Positions 55,738 to 64,000 of a DNA stretch of 64,000 nucleotides are shown here, one piece after another. Position 1 is the stretch's first letter. Every line of letters begins with the position of its first letter. The notes under the pieces were generated by a model that was given only the letters and a program-made list of their open reading frames with translations, had not been told where the DNA came from and did no database searches. The DNA comes from Elusimicrobiota bacterium (lineage in GTDB: Bacteria > Elusimicrobiota > Elusimicrobia > F11), in NCBI GenBank assembly GCA_022072025.1, contig JAJVIP010000005.1, positions 73,189-137,188 of the forward strand. The letters run 5' to 3'. The translations under genes and the position numbers were made by a program.

Positions 55738-57842
55738 AACCTCTGTTTTCTAATACGAACGAAGAAAAAAAAGTTACATGGTCGTCTTCCCGGCATGTCT
55801 TTTGGCCGGGATCCAGGTTCTCCCCTATAAGAAAACCTGGGCCCCGGCCAAAAGATTGCCGGGGCGACAGCGTTTTGTGCAGTCCCCTTAGGTACGAAGT
55901 TGGTGTATGTCACAGCAATTATGTCGTTTGTATTAGATTCTATTTTCGAATCGCGTTCCTTGTTTTTCTCTTGTCCTATCCTCTCTTCGCCGAAGAGCCT
56001 GTGGTGGATTCTTCCACTTCCACTCTTCCTTCGGTTCAGGTGTCAACAACCGTTTCGGAGCCCGTTGGGCCGGCGGTTCTTGAAAAAGTGTCCATTGATG
56101 ACGCCGGAAACCGTTTGTTGGTTTTGATACAGACTTCGAAACCGGTTCAATCCTTCGTGTTTGAACGAAAAGATCCCCCTTCGCTTTTCGTGCAGTTCAT
56201 TGGCACAGCGGTGTACGCTTCGGGCGATGCCATTCAAGTGGTGGGGAACGACCCTCTCATGGAAATTCGCTACGGATATTCCAGTTTTCACGATGCCACC
56301 TCCGCCTCTCGCAACAAAGAAGAAAAATTTCCGCTTGAATACTTGGAACTCAAACTGAATCGTTCCGTGTTTTATCACGTTCAGCAAGAAGGCTGGGTGA
56401 TCGTGGTGGGTTTGGACCGCACCACCACAAAAGTGGATGTGCCCGATCTCGATTTTCGTTTTCAAAAAGCCAAATATGAAGGCGCCGCCAATTTGCCGAA
56501 CAATCCGCGTATGGATGATTTTGTGGTCACGGCGCAATCAAACAGCCAATTATTGACGGTGGCACGGGGCGAGGCGGATTTGGCCAAGTTCCGGGTTTGG
56601 GAGGCGCGACGTTCGCTTTTCCCCGCTCTTACAGCGCGCGTGAGCGACACGCGGGGACGCGAAACGAATCCTTTCCCAAGCGATGTTTTCGAAGGATTTG
56701 AAGCGACGACCTATAAACGTGAGGAATATGGACTTCAGGGCACTCAGCCTTTGTGGGAATCGGGCCGTTTGTATGGGGCTTATCAACAATCGAAACTGAA
56801 CCGGTTGATGGCGATCGAAAATGTTCGAAAGCAAGCGCAAGACTTGACCTATGAAATGAAAAAGGCCTACATTTCTCTTTTGAAATATCAATCCATTCTT
56901 CGCATTCGCCGCGAACTGGTGGCCCAAGGAGAAGCCACCAAAGATATGGTCAGGAAAAAACACAAATTGGATTTGACCTCCAAATCCGAAGTGCTGAACG
57001 TCACCGCTCAAGCCGATCAGGCTTCCTATCAATTAACCTCTGACGAACAAGATGTGGCTTTGGCGCGTTTGGTGGTCATTTCTCTTCTCAATCAATCCGA
57101 TCCTGTCCCGGATCCAGTTCCAGGCGCTCTCTCATTCGCCCGGTTGAGTTTTAATGTGGAGTCCATTATTACATGGGCTCAAGAACACCGGCCTGACGTG
57201 CGGATTGCCACCCTCAATTCCGAATTGGCGAAATACAACATGAAGGCGGCGCGTGGAGATAAAAATTTAAAAGTTGATGCGTCCGGATTTATCGGACGAG
57301 CGGGAGCCGCATTTGAGGGAGACGATTTTGAAATGGACACTGCCTGGAACGTGGGTCTTAAGTTGTCGGCTCCTTTTTCTGGAAACACGCTTCGCGGATC
57401 ATTCAGCAAGGAACATACGGCTCCCGATTTGGGTCAATCTTTTGTTACCGATTCTCAGCAAAGAACGGTGGAGCTGGGCATATTGGACGCGGTCCCTCAG
57501 GTTTCCAACGCCCGTCAGGCCGAGTTGCAATATGACCGCGCGAAGGCGGAACTCGTGGAAGCCAGTCGAAAAGCGGAGTTCGAAGTTCGCCAGACCTATT
57601 ACAACTTGGAAAAATCTTCGAGACAACTGCAAGCGGTGCGGGAGGATTTGAAATATCGTCAGAAAGATTTGGAGATCACGCGGGAGAAAGTGAAATTGGG
57701 CCTCTCGGAACTCTCTCAACTCATGACGGCTGACGTGGCCTACGCCCAAGCCCAGATCAGCGAACAAGACGCTCTCGCCGCCTACAATATCGCCCTTGCC
57801 GATATGGACCGCGTCGCCGGCGCCGAGGTGGTGCGGGAGTGA
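55734..57842 (+). CDS. TolC-family outer-membrane efflux protein with N-terminal AMIN-like domain
   Basis: The 702-residue protein starts with GTG inside the stop of the previous gene. Residues about 17-55 are encoded by a REP element. The hydrophobic export segment comes only at about 67-86 (FRIAFLVFLLSYPLFA), so the n-region is unusually long. No ATG, GTG or TTG lies suitably between, which suggests the REP inserted in frame into the signal-peptide codons. An AMIN-like beta domain follows (about 115-225, with VSIDDAGNRLLVLIQT). A TolC/OEP domain of long coiled helices covers about 265-695, with paired segments such as YDRAKAELVEASRKAEFEVRQ and LGLSELSQLMTADVAY. It would form the outer-membrane channel for the RND pumps encoded next. 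Confidence 0.8.
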   Translation: MKPLFSNTNEEKKVTWSSSRHVFWPGSRFSPIRKPGPRPKDCRGDSVLCSPLRYEVGVCHSNYVVCIRFYFRIAFLVFLLSYPLFAEEPVVDSSTSTLPSVQVSTTVSEPVGPAVLEKVSIDDAGNRLLVLIQTSKPVQSFVFERKDPPSLFVQFIGTAVYASGDAIQVVGNDPLMEIRYGYSSFHDATSASRNKEEKFPLEYLELKLNRSVFYHVQQEGWVIVVGLDRTTTKVDVPDLDFRFQKAKYEGAANLPNNPRMDDFVVTAQSNSQLLTVARGEADLAKFRVWEARRSLFPALTARVSDTRGRETNPFPSDVFEGFEATTYKREEYGLQGTQPLWESGRLYGAYQQSKLNRLMAIENVRKQAQDLTYEMKKAYISLLKYQSILRIRRELVAQGEATKDMVRKKHKLDLTSKSEVLNVTAQADQASYQLTSDEQDVALARLVVISLLNQSDPVPDPVPGALSFARLSFNVESIITWAQEHRPDVRIATLNSELAKYNMKAARGDKNLKVDASGFIGRAGAAFEGDDFEMDTAWNVGLKLSAPFSGNTLRGSFSKEHTAPDLGQSFVTDSQQRTVELGILDAVPQVSNARQAELQYDRAKAELVEASRKAEFEVRQTYYNLEKSSRQLQAVREDLKYRQKDLEITREKVKLGLSELSQLMTADVAYAQAQISEQDALAAYNIALADMDRVAGAEVVRE
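55783..55869. repeat. REP element inside the start of the TolC-like gene
   Basis: CGTCTTCCCGGC, TTTTGGCCGGGATCCAGGTT, AACCTGGGCCCCGGCC and GCCGGGGCGAC are present in the family order. The right flank, including TTGTGCA and CTTAGGTACGA, matches the flank of the copy near 28332-28402. It is translated as RHVFWPGSRF and RKPGPRPKDCRGDS. Confidence 0.85.
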
Positions 57843-57873
57843 CGCCCCGACATGAAAATTCGAGGATGCTGAG

Positions 57874-60800
57874 TTGAAACTAGGAACCATTTTCGTTAAG
57901 CGGCCCGTGATGACCTCCATGGTTTTTTTGGGGGTTTTTATATTCGGGCTGCTTTCATGGACTCAGCTTCCCCGTGAGCTATTTCCGAATATCTCCGTGC
58001 CTCAACTGGTGATCATCACGAAATATCCGAACGCCGCTCCCGAAGAAATTGAAAACCTCATCACGAAGCCCATTGAAGAAGGGATCGGCACCGTTCCCAA
58101 TTTGAAACGAGTGCGCTCCATTTCGAAAGAGGGCATCTCCGCCGTGAAAATGGAATTCCGCTGGGGCACCGACATGGGCTTCGCGCATTTGGCGGCGCGA
58201 GAAAAATTGGACCGGATGAAAGACCGGTTGCCTCAGGAAGCAGAGGAGCCCATCATCAAGCGGGTGAACCCGTTTTCCCATCCGGTCATGATCGTGAGCG
58301 TCACGGGCAACCTGGAATTGTCGGTGATGACCAAACTCTGCGACGATATTGTTAAAAAGAAATTGGAAAAGTCCGAAGGCGTCGCGGCGGTCACCATTTC
58401 AGGAGGGCAAAAAAAAGAAATTTTGGTGGAAGTGGACCGCGGGCGTTTGGACGCGAGCCACATTTCTCTTCCCATGGTGGTCGAGGCCATAAAAAACGCG
58501 AATTATGACTACCCTGCCGGAACCACCCAAGGGAAAGTGGTGGAGTTTTTGGTTCGCACCCATGGCCGGTTCACAAAAATTTCTGAGATCGGAAAAACAG
58601 TGGTTCAAGTTGAAAACCCTGAAATCGATCCGGTCTACAAATGGAAACGAAGGGAAGGGCGCGAACGCGGGGGCTCTCCTTTGGATCAGCGTCTCATCTC
58701 TCTTGATGGTTTGGCGGAAATTAAAGAGTCTCTTCAGGACAAAACAAGTTTCTCGCGTTTCAACGGAAAGGAAAATATTTCCATCGCCATTCAAAAACAG
58801 GCCGAGGCCAACACCGTTAAAGTTTCGAAATCGGTTCGAGAGGCGTTGGCCGAGCTGAAAGGTTCACTGCCCCCAGAGTTTGAACTCGAAGTGATTTACG
58901 ACGAATCAATCTATATCAAAGAGGCTTTGTCCAACATGCGCAACAACATCATTGTGGGGGGCGTGTTGGCGTTTATTGTGTTGTTCATTTTTTTGGGGGA
59001 ACTGCGCGACGCCTTGTTCGCGGGGTTGGCCATTCCGGTGGCCATTCTCATCACCTTGATCATCATGTACCTGACCGGATTTTCCATGAACATGTTGACT
59101 TTGGCGGGTTTGGCTTTGTCAGTGGGAAGCATGTCGGACTGTTCCATTTGCATGACGGACAACATCACACGTCATCACAAAGAATTAAACAAACCGTTGA
59201 TTCAGGCTGCGGTGGATGGAACGAATGAACTGGTGGGGGCCATGTTTTCTTCCACGATGACCAATATTGCGGTTTTTTTGCCGCTTCTTTTTGTGAGTGG
59301 AATTGCTCAGCAGCTTTTCCAAGGATTATTTATGGTGACGATCTTCACCAACTTGGCTTCTTTGTTTGTATCAGTCACTTTCATTCCGCGAATGGCGGCC
59401 TATCCCTGGGATTTGTCTTTCGTTTACAAGAAAATGCCCTGGCTGAGTGAGATTATTTTGACGGAACAAAAACAAAAAACCATCAATTCTCGCTACCAAA
59501 AATATTTGGGATATGTTCTCACTCACCCGAAGGCTGTCGCAAAAATCGTGGCCGGGGTGGTCGGACTTTCAATTTTGATGCTCGTGTGGACCCCGCGGGT
59601 GTTTATGCCGAAAATGGATCAAGGCCAATTTATGGTTCAGCTCAACATGCCCATAGGCACGCGCTTGGAAGTGACCAACACGGTGGCCCAGAAATTGGAA
59701 GCTATTTTTGGGAATTTCGCGAATATCAAAATGGCGGCGACCGTGGGGTCCGCGCAAGAGGATGAGGACATTGAGGCGCTTCAATCGCACCAAGCGCGCG
59801 TGGCGGTGACGGTGGATTTGTCGAAAGGTTTAAGCACGAGTGAAGTGATTGAGAAGTTTAAAGCCCGAGTCAAACGGGAGAATTTGGAAGGGGGGCATTT
59901 GACCTATATTTTGCAAGACAGTCCGCTGCGTTCCGCTTTGGCGGGAGGCGCGCCCGTGGAAGTGGAAGTTAAAGGAAATGATTTGGATCGTCTTAAAATG
60001 GTGTCCGATGAACTTGTGAAAAAATTTGAAGAAGACCCATTTCTTTATGGCGTGCAAACATCCTTTTCGCTTCCCTCGAAAGAAACCAAAGTGATTGTGG
60101 ACAAAGACCGCGCGGCGGCCTATCAACTTTCCGTGGCCGATATCGCGAAAACCTCCTTAATTGCCATCAAAGGAATGGTGGCCACGGAATTCAAACAGGG
60201 CGGAGATGACATTGACATCCGGGTTCGGTTGCGAAAGGTGGATCGGGAAAACAATGAAAGCTTGAGGCAATTGGCGCTTCGTTCCCCGCAAAATGGCGTG
60301 ATGGTGCCGCTCAACGATGTGGCGCAAATCACCTCCGGCACCGGCGCGAGTGAAATTCGACATTTGGATCAACAACGCGCGTTCGTGGTGACGGCGGAAG
60401 TCTCGGGTGTGAGCAGCGCCAAGGCCATTAATCGGGTGCGCGAATTACTGAAAGCTCACCGGGGCACCCGAGAGATCACCATGGAGTTGGGCGGGGAAAG
60501 CAAAAACATCGCTGAATCCTTCTCAAGTTTGAAATACACCTTCTTGTTGGCGGTATTCTTGATATACATGATCATGGCCGCTCAGTTTGAATCGATCATG
60601 CAACCCCTCATCATTATGTCCACGGTGCCGTTGTCGGTGATTGGGGTCGCCGTCACTTTGTTCACAACCAACATGCCGCTTTCATCGGTAGCGGCCTTGG
60701 GCGTGGTGATCTTGGCTGGAATTGTGGTCAACAATGGAATCGTGCTCATTGACCACATCAATGGTTTGGTGGCGGAGGGCCTCGAATTAAATCAGGCCAT

Positions 60801-61065
60801 TATCAAAGGGAGCTTGGGACGGATTCGCCCTATTTTGATGACCATGTTCACGGCTGTTTTGGGATCCCTGCCTTTGGCGGTTGGCCTTGGACACGGTGAT
60901 GAATTGGCGCAGCCGCTCGCGGTGGTGACCTTTGGCGGTTTGTTTGTGTCGACGCTGCTGACACTTTTTGTGATTCCGCTTCTCTATAAACTCATGGCCG
61001 AGTGGCAAATGCGCCGCGCCTCCTTGCAGGAAATCCCTCCCCCTGCATTATCACAGGAAGGGTAG
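57874..61065 (+). CDS. RND-family efflux transporter (AcrB/HAE type) with altered proton relay
   Basis: The 1,063-residue inner-membrane pump starts with TTG, 12 bases after GAGG. It has the usual order: helix 1 with VKRPVMTSMVFLGVFIFG, a periplasmic porter half, six helices, a second half and six helices. It is of normal length for the family and intact. In helix 4 the motif is GSMSDCSICMTDN: the usual pair of aspartates is D422-C423. In helix 10 the motif is AGIVVNNGIVLIDHI, with asparagine in place of the AcrB lysine, which many relatives also show. Substrate is unknown. It follows the TolC-like gene by about 30 bases. A second RND gene three positions on suggests a two-pump or mixed-trimer system. 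Confidence 0.85.
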   Translation: MKLGTIFVKRPVMTSMVFLGVFIFGLLSWTQLPRELFPNISVPQLVIITKYPNAAPEEIENLITKPIEEGIGTVPNLKRVRSISKEGISAVKMEFRWGTDMGFAHLAAREKLDRMKDRLPQEAEEPIIKRVNPFSHPVMIVSVTGNLELSVMTKLCDDIVKKKLEKSEGVAAVTISGGQKKEILVEVDRGRLDASHISLPMVVEAIKNANYDYPAGTTQGKVVEFLVRTHGRFTKISEIGKTVVQVENPEIDPVYKWKRREGRERGGSPLDQRLISLDGLAEIKESLQDKTSFSRFNGKENISIAIQKQAEANTVKVSKSVREALAELKGSLPPEFELEVIYDESIYIKEALSNMRNNIIVGGVLAFIVLFIFLGELRDALFAGLAIPVAILITLIIMYLTGFSMNMLTLAGLALSVGSMSDCSICMTDNITRHHKELNKPLIQAAVDGTNELVGAMFSSTMTNIAVFLPLLFVSGIAQQLFQGLFMVTIFTNLASLFVSVTFIPRMAAYPWDLSFVYKKMPWLSEIILTEQKQKTINSRYQKYLGYVLTHPKAVAKIVAGVVGLSILMLVWTPRVFMPKMDQGQFMVQLNMPIGTRLEVTNTVAQKLEAIFGNFANIKMAATVGSAQEDEDIEALQSHQARVAVTVDLSKGLSTSEVIEKFKARVKRENLEGGHLTYILQDSPLRSALAGGAPVEVEVKGNDLDRLKMVSDELVKKFEEDPFLYGVQTSFSLPSKETKVIVDKDRAAAYQLSVADIAKTSLIAIKGMVATEFKQGGDDIDIRVRLRKVDRENNESLRQLALRSPQNGVMVPLNDVAQITSGTGASEIRHLDQQRAFVVTAEVSGVSSAKAINRVRELLKAHRGTREITMELGGESKNIAESFSSLKYTFLLAVFLIYMIMAAQFESIMQPLIIMSTVPLSVIGVAVTLFTTNMPLSSVAALGVVILAGIVVNNGIVLIDHINGLVAEGLELNQAIIKGSLGRIRPILMTMFTAVLGSLPLAVGLGHGDELAQPLAVVTFGGLFVSTLLTLFVIPLLYKLMAEWQMRRASLQEIPPPALSQEG

Positions 61066-61136
61066 AGAGAATATGCGATCACATATAGTATGAAATCTCA
61101 ATTTCATGTTAATTTTCAAAGAAAACAGGTGATTAT

Positions 61137-61255
61137 CGTCGCCCCGGCATGTTGTTTGGCCGGGGCCCAGGTGTTGTATTTTTCTCAGAATTTATTCCAA
61201 TACGATTTAAAGAAACAAAACCTGGGCCCCGGCCAAGAAGCGTGCCGGGGCGACG
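61137..61255. repeat. REP/BIME-like double palindrome in the RND operon
   Basis: CGTCGCCCCGGC (61137-61148) and GCCGGGGCGACG (61244-61255) are the outer arms. TTTGGCCGGGGCCCAGGT and ACCTGGGCCCCGGCC are the inner arms. It is followed after 28 bases by an ATG with CGGCGGAGCTGC before it, exactly as at 26142-26283. The stretch 61066-61283 contains no other gene. Confidence 0.9.
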
Positions 61256-61280
61256 TCCACTCTGGATGCGGCGGAGCTGC

Positions 61281-61552
61281 CCTATGAAATGGAATCGTGG
61301 AATCTTGTTTTTATACGAAGAAATGTTTGAGGGTCGCCGTCGCCCCGGCCCAGCATTTAAGTGGGGTGATTGTTGGCAAGTGTATAAGCCGGGGTCCAGT
61401 CGTTCCGGCAGAAGGTGCGATGCACACACCTCACCCTCCGGAGAGGCTGGGTCCCGGCTTATACTCTTCTTGGCGAACACATCCTTTAAAAAATGGGCCG
61501 GGACGACGGCCATGCTTGATCCCATGTTGGGTTGCGGTGGAGTTTCGCTATG
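61281..61552 (+). repeat. Copy A of a 266-bp repeat with an open frame and a terminal RBS
   Basis: It is about nine-tenths identical to 62442-62713 with no length difference. It starts CCTATGAAATGGAATCGTGG and ends at the ATG of the next gene. Internal inverted arms GCCGTCGCCCCGGCC (near 61336) and GGCCGGGACGACGGC (near 61496), plus a nested AAGCCGGGG/CCCGGCTT pair, copy the two-level architecture of the shorter REP family. An open frame of 89 codons (61284-61553; MKWNRGILFLYEEMFE start) overlaps the lipoprotein ATG as ATGA. Whether a peptide is made is unknown. Confidence 0.8.
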
Positions 61553-62431
61553 ATGACCTCACGATCTCTTCTTTTAGTTTTGACTTTTTCCTTCCTTTTG
61601 CCCGCCTGCAAACCCACCTATAAAAAAGACACCTTAAAAGAGAGCGTCAAGGAACTGGCCCGGAAGGAATACAAGTTGGACGTGGACGTTCAACAAACCG
61701 GCAAAACCTTGGGATTGCGGTTTTTGGTGAAAGATCTCATCACCGAACTCTATTCCGGAGATGCGGGTTTTTACAAGAAGATGAACGGTCTTTTTACCGT
61801 GTTGGCGCGCGTGGTGCTTTCTTCTGAAGAAGCGCCTGAGTTTATGGTCCTTGAAATCGTCGACGCGGACAACCCCCAATTCCGTTTGTCGTTTACGCGT
61901 TATGAAGAGGATTTGCGCAAGGCCATGGCGGAAGCGCTCTCCTTTACCCAATCCCAAGACCGGATGTTGGAAGAGTTCGTGGTTGGAGGCCGCCGAATCC
62001 CGTTTGATCCTCAGGAAATGGATTTGGTTCGGCTCATGATGATGGCCATCGATTCCAAAGAGGGCCCCAAAACCGATACGCGGTATGTGTTGGAGGAAGT
62101 TCGGTTTGAAGATTTTTTGATGCGGGTGGCTGAAAACACGCTGCGTCGAACTCTAAGAGAAAAGAAAGAAGTGGAAAAAAATGCAGTGGTCCGGGAAGTC
62201 AAGGCGTCTTTGGGCGATCACGAGGGAAAAAAAGGACAGCTCACCGTTCTTCTTGATTTGGTGGCCAAACCGAGCGCCACACTGACGCCGCTCTTTGTGC
62301 AGGACAGGGTCCTCCCCTTTGTGGAAAAAGAATTAACCGCCCTTTTTAAAAGTTATCGATTTAAAAATTTCTCCGGGATTCAGATTGTGGAAGAAAACAC
62401 CGGAATCATGCTGACGGTCCCGGTGAAGTAA
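61550..62431 (+). CDS. Lipoprotein of unknown function in the RND operon
   Basis: From the ATG at 61550 the product has 293 residues; the next codon but one, ATG at 61553 in the same frame, is an alternative. A lipoprotein signal ends with LLPAC, so C20 would be lipidated. The mature part is charged and has a mixed alpha/beta pattern with no motif I recognise; VQDRVLPFVEKELTALF is near the C-terminus. The start codon and GGTGGAG ribosome-binding site (about 61536-61542) belong to the repeat copy preceding it. It lies between two RND pump genes. No HlyD-type adaptor is visible, so a periplasmic accessory role is conceivable, but this is a guess from position only. Confidence 0.7.
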   Translation: MMTSRSLLLVLTFSFLLPACKPTYKKDTLKESVKELARKEYKLDVDVQQTGKTLGLRFLVKDLITELYSGDAGFYKKMNGLFTVLARVVLSSEEAPEFMVLEIVDADNPQFRLSFTRYEEDLRKAMAEALSFTQSQDRMLEEFVVGGRRIPFDPQEMDLVRLMMMAIDSKEGPKTDTRYVLEEVRFEDFLMRVAENTLRRTLREKKEVEKNAVVREVKASLGDHEGKKGQLTVLLDLVAKPSATLTPLFVQDRVLPFVEKELTALFKSYRFKNFSGIQIVEENTGIMLTVPVK

Positions 62432-62441
62432 CACCGCGTTT

Positions 62442-62713
62442 CCTATGAAATGGAATCGTGGAATCTTGATTTTATACGAAGAAATGTTTGAATTACGCCG
62501 TCGCCCCGGCCTTGCTTTTAAGTGGAGTGATGGTTGGCAAGTGAATAAGCCGGGGCCCAGTCGTTCCGGCAGAAGGTGTGATGGGATCACCTCATCCTCC
62601 GGAGAGGCTGGGTCCCGGCTTATGCTCTTCTCGGCGCACACATCCTTTAAAAAATGGGCCGGGACGACGGCCATGCTTGATCCCTTGTTGGGTTGCGGCG
62701 GAGTTGCGCTATG
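62442..62713 (+). repeat. Copy B of the 266-bp repeat
   Basis: It is the partner of 61281-61552, beginning ten bases after the lipoprotein stop and ending at the ATG of the second RND gene. The open frame is retained (62445-62720, 91 codons) and runs ten bases into the RND gene. GGCGGAG stands nine bases before the RND start. About 24 substitutions and no indels separate the copies. Confidence 0.8.
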
Positions 62714-64000
62714 TTTTTAACTCAGCTCTCCATCCGTCGACCCATTGGGACTCTGATGGTGGTTATCGGCGTTTGTTTGGGTGGACTGGTCGGCCTCTTC
62801 TACTTGCCCGTCGACATGATGCCGAACGCGGAATCGTCTCAAATCACCATCTATGTGGGGGTGCGGGGCGGCATGCCGTCCGAAGACATTGAACAGCTGG
62901 TCACAGTTCCCATTGAAGAGGCGGTGGCCACTCTTCCCGGTCTCAAGGAAATTCTTTCCACCTCCAAAAAAGACCGCAGCACCGTCACGCTTTTTTTTGA
63001 AGATTCCTCTCTCGTTAAGCGCGCCCAATTGGACGTTTCCGAACGATTGGCCCGCATCAAAGGAAAACTTCCCAAAGAAATTGAAAAACCCATTGTCGCT
63101 CGATACAACGAAAATGATCATCCCATTGTCATCTTTAGCGCCACCTCCAGCGTAAAAACGCCGGAGGTCATTCGAACCATTGTTGAAAAAGACTTAAAAC
63201 CCCTCCTCTCGCGGGTTCCCGGCGTGGGCAATGTGGAAATTTCGGGCGGCCGCCAGCGAAAAATATTGGTCGAATTTGAAAAAGCGAAATTGGAAGCCTA
63301 TACCTTGAACATTCTGGACGTGATTCGCGAATTGGGAACGGCGAACATCTCGCTCTCTTCTGGAAAGTTTGATCAGGGGCGCGACGCTTGGTCGGTGCAG
63401 GTAGCGGCGGATTTTCGCTCGCTTGATGAGATGAAAGAGTTGGGCGTCGCGATCACCAAAGAAGGGTCGCGCATTCGCCTCAAAGACATTGCCACGGTGA
63501 GAGATTATTACCTGGAGCCGGAATCCTACGCGCGCATCAACAATCAACCCGCGGTTTCCATTTATGTCCAAAAAGAAAGTGGCGCCAACACCATCACCGC
63601 CGCGCGCGGCGCCATAGAAGTCATTCGATCAGCCAAAGAAACATTGCCAAAAGACCTGGGCCTTGGTGTTTCGATAGACCAATCAATGGCCATCAAGCAA
63701 GCCATCTCAGACGTGCGCGGCGCGCTCACCGAAGGAGCCCTTCTCACGGCGCTCGTGTTGTGGTTTTTTTTGAGACGCTGCAAACAGATTGGGGTAATTA
63801 TTCTTTCGATTCCAGTGGCCGTGTTGGGAACATTTTTGGCCATGCTTCTTCACGGAGTGTTTATGCAGAAATTGGGAAACCCGCCTTCGTTCACCATCAA
63901 TGTGATGTCTTTGTTGGGGGTGGCGTTGGGCATTGGCCGCATGGTGGACGATTCCATCGTGATCTTTGAAAATATTTTGCACCGCACTCAAGAGAGGTTG
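62711..64000 (+). CDS. RND-family efflux transporter, second gene (3' end outside window)
   Basis: The first 430 codons are present and the frame is open at the window end. The start follows GGCGGAG of repeat copy B. Helix 1 contains IRRPIGTLMVVIGVCLGG. The first porter half has the usual SGGRQRKILVEF segment. Helix 4 reads GIGRMVDDSIVIFENI with the intact aspartate pair D413-D414, unlike the neighbouring pump (D-C). It is therefore probably the proton-translocating partner if the two pumps associate, as MdtB and MdtC do; that is inference. Confidence 0.85.
   Translation, partial: MFLTQLSIRRPIGTLMVVIGVCLGGLVGLFYLPVDMMPNAESSQITIYVGVRGGMPSEDIEQLVTVPIEEAVATLPGLKEILSTSKKDRSTVTLFFEDSSLVKRAQLDVSERLARIKGKLPKEIEKPIVARYNENDHPIVIFSATSSVKTPEVIRTIVEKDLKPLLSRVPGVGNVEISGGRQRKILVEFEKAKLEAYTLNILDVIRELGTANISLSSGKFDQGRDAWSVQVAADFRSLDEMKELGVAITKEGSRIRLKDIATVRDYYLEPESYARINNQPAVSIYVQKESGANTITAARGAIEVIRSAKETLPKDLGLGVSIDQSMAIKQAISDVRGALTEGALLTALVLWFFLRRCKQIGVIILSIPVAVLGTFLAMLLHGVFMQKLGNPPSFTINVMSLLGVALGIGRMVDDSIVIFENILHRTQERL

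Overview
The window suggests a Gram-negative bacterium of an uncultivated lineage; I infer Omnitrophota or Elusimicrobiota. The reasons are very large open genes for exported proteins, a PorV-like outer-membrane protein, C-terminal domains of the type IX secretion/FlgD kind, RND pumps with a TolC-like partner, and many GC-rich palindromic repeats of REP type. No rRNA, tRNA or CRISPR array was seen. The phylum is inferred from gene content only.

Layout. (1) 302-26092 encodes one 8,596-residue exported protein. It has six consecutive seven-bladed FG-GAP/VCBS propellers separated by pairs of fibronectin-III-like domains, then a tail of roughly 45 more such domains, an Ig-like region and a sorting-type C-terminal domain. 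A 107-residue protein made only of that last domain follows at 26283, then a membrane-anchored SGNH hydrolase. (2) 27939-28445 has no gene. It holds a possible group II intron remnant, an orphan copy of the regulon promoter motif and a REP element. (3) 28446-51918 holds three giant paralogues of 1,679, 3,589 and 2,123 residues. All share an exported N-terminal module of about 500 residues that resembles the ChaN/EreA/TraB-TIKI fold. After it they diverge: one carries a proline-rich linker and unknown domains; one carries a complete glutamate dehydrogenase, three CPBP-like membrane modules and a glucan-water-dikinase-like region; one carries a complete adenylate kinase, membrane segments and TPRs. 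A RAYT-type transposase element with 29-bp inverted ends sits between the last two. (4) 52413-64000 is an operon-like run: PorV-TPR fusion, TPR protein, AMIN-TolC outer-membrane protein, RND pump, lipoprotein, second RND pump (cut by the window edge).

Two themes tie the window together. First, five genes (302, 33485 minus, 33617, 51918 minus, 52413) start a few bases downstream of the same architecture: tandem TTAA units with an 11-bp period, 11 bases, a -10-like hexamer, then the ATG 6-12 bases later. This looks like a Pho-box-type regulon making nearly leaderless mRNAs. Second, palindromic repeats have entered genes repeatedly, in frame inside coding regions and immediately before start codons, where the repeat flank carries a GGCGGAG or GGTGGAG ribosome-binding site.

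The best candidate for an undescribed system is the family of ChaN/TraB-like giants with interchangeable metabolic-enzyme cargo, apparently co-regulated with a PorV-like protein and a giant adhesin-like protein. All functions are read from motifs; no database search was possible.
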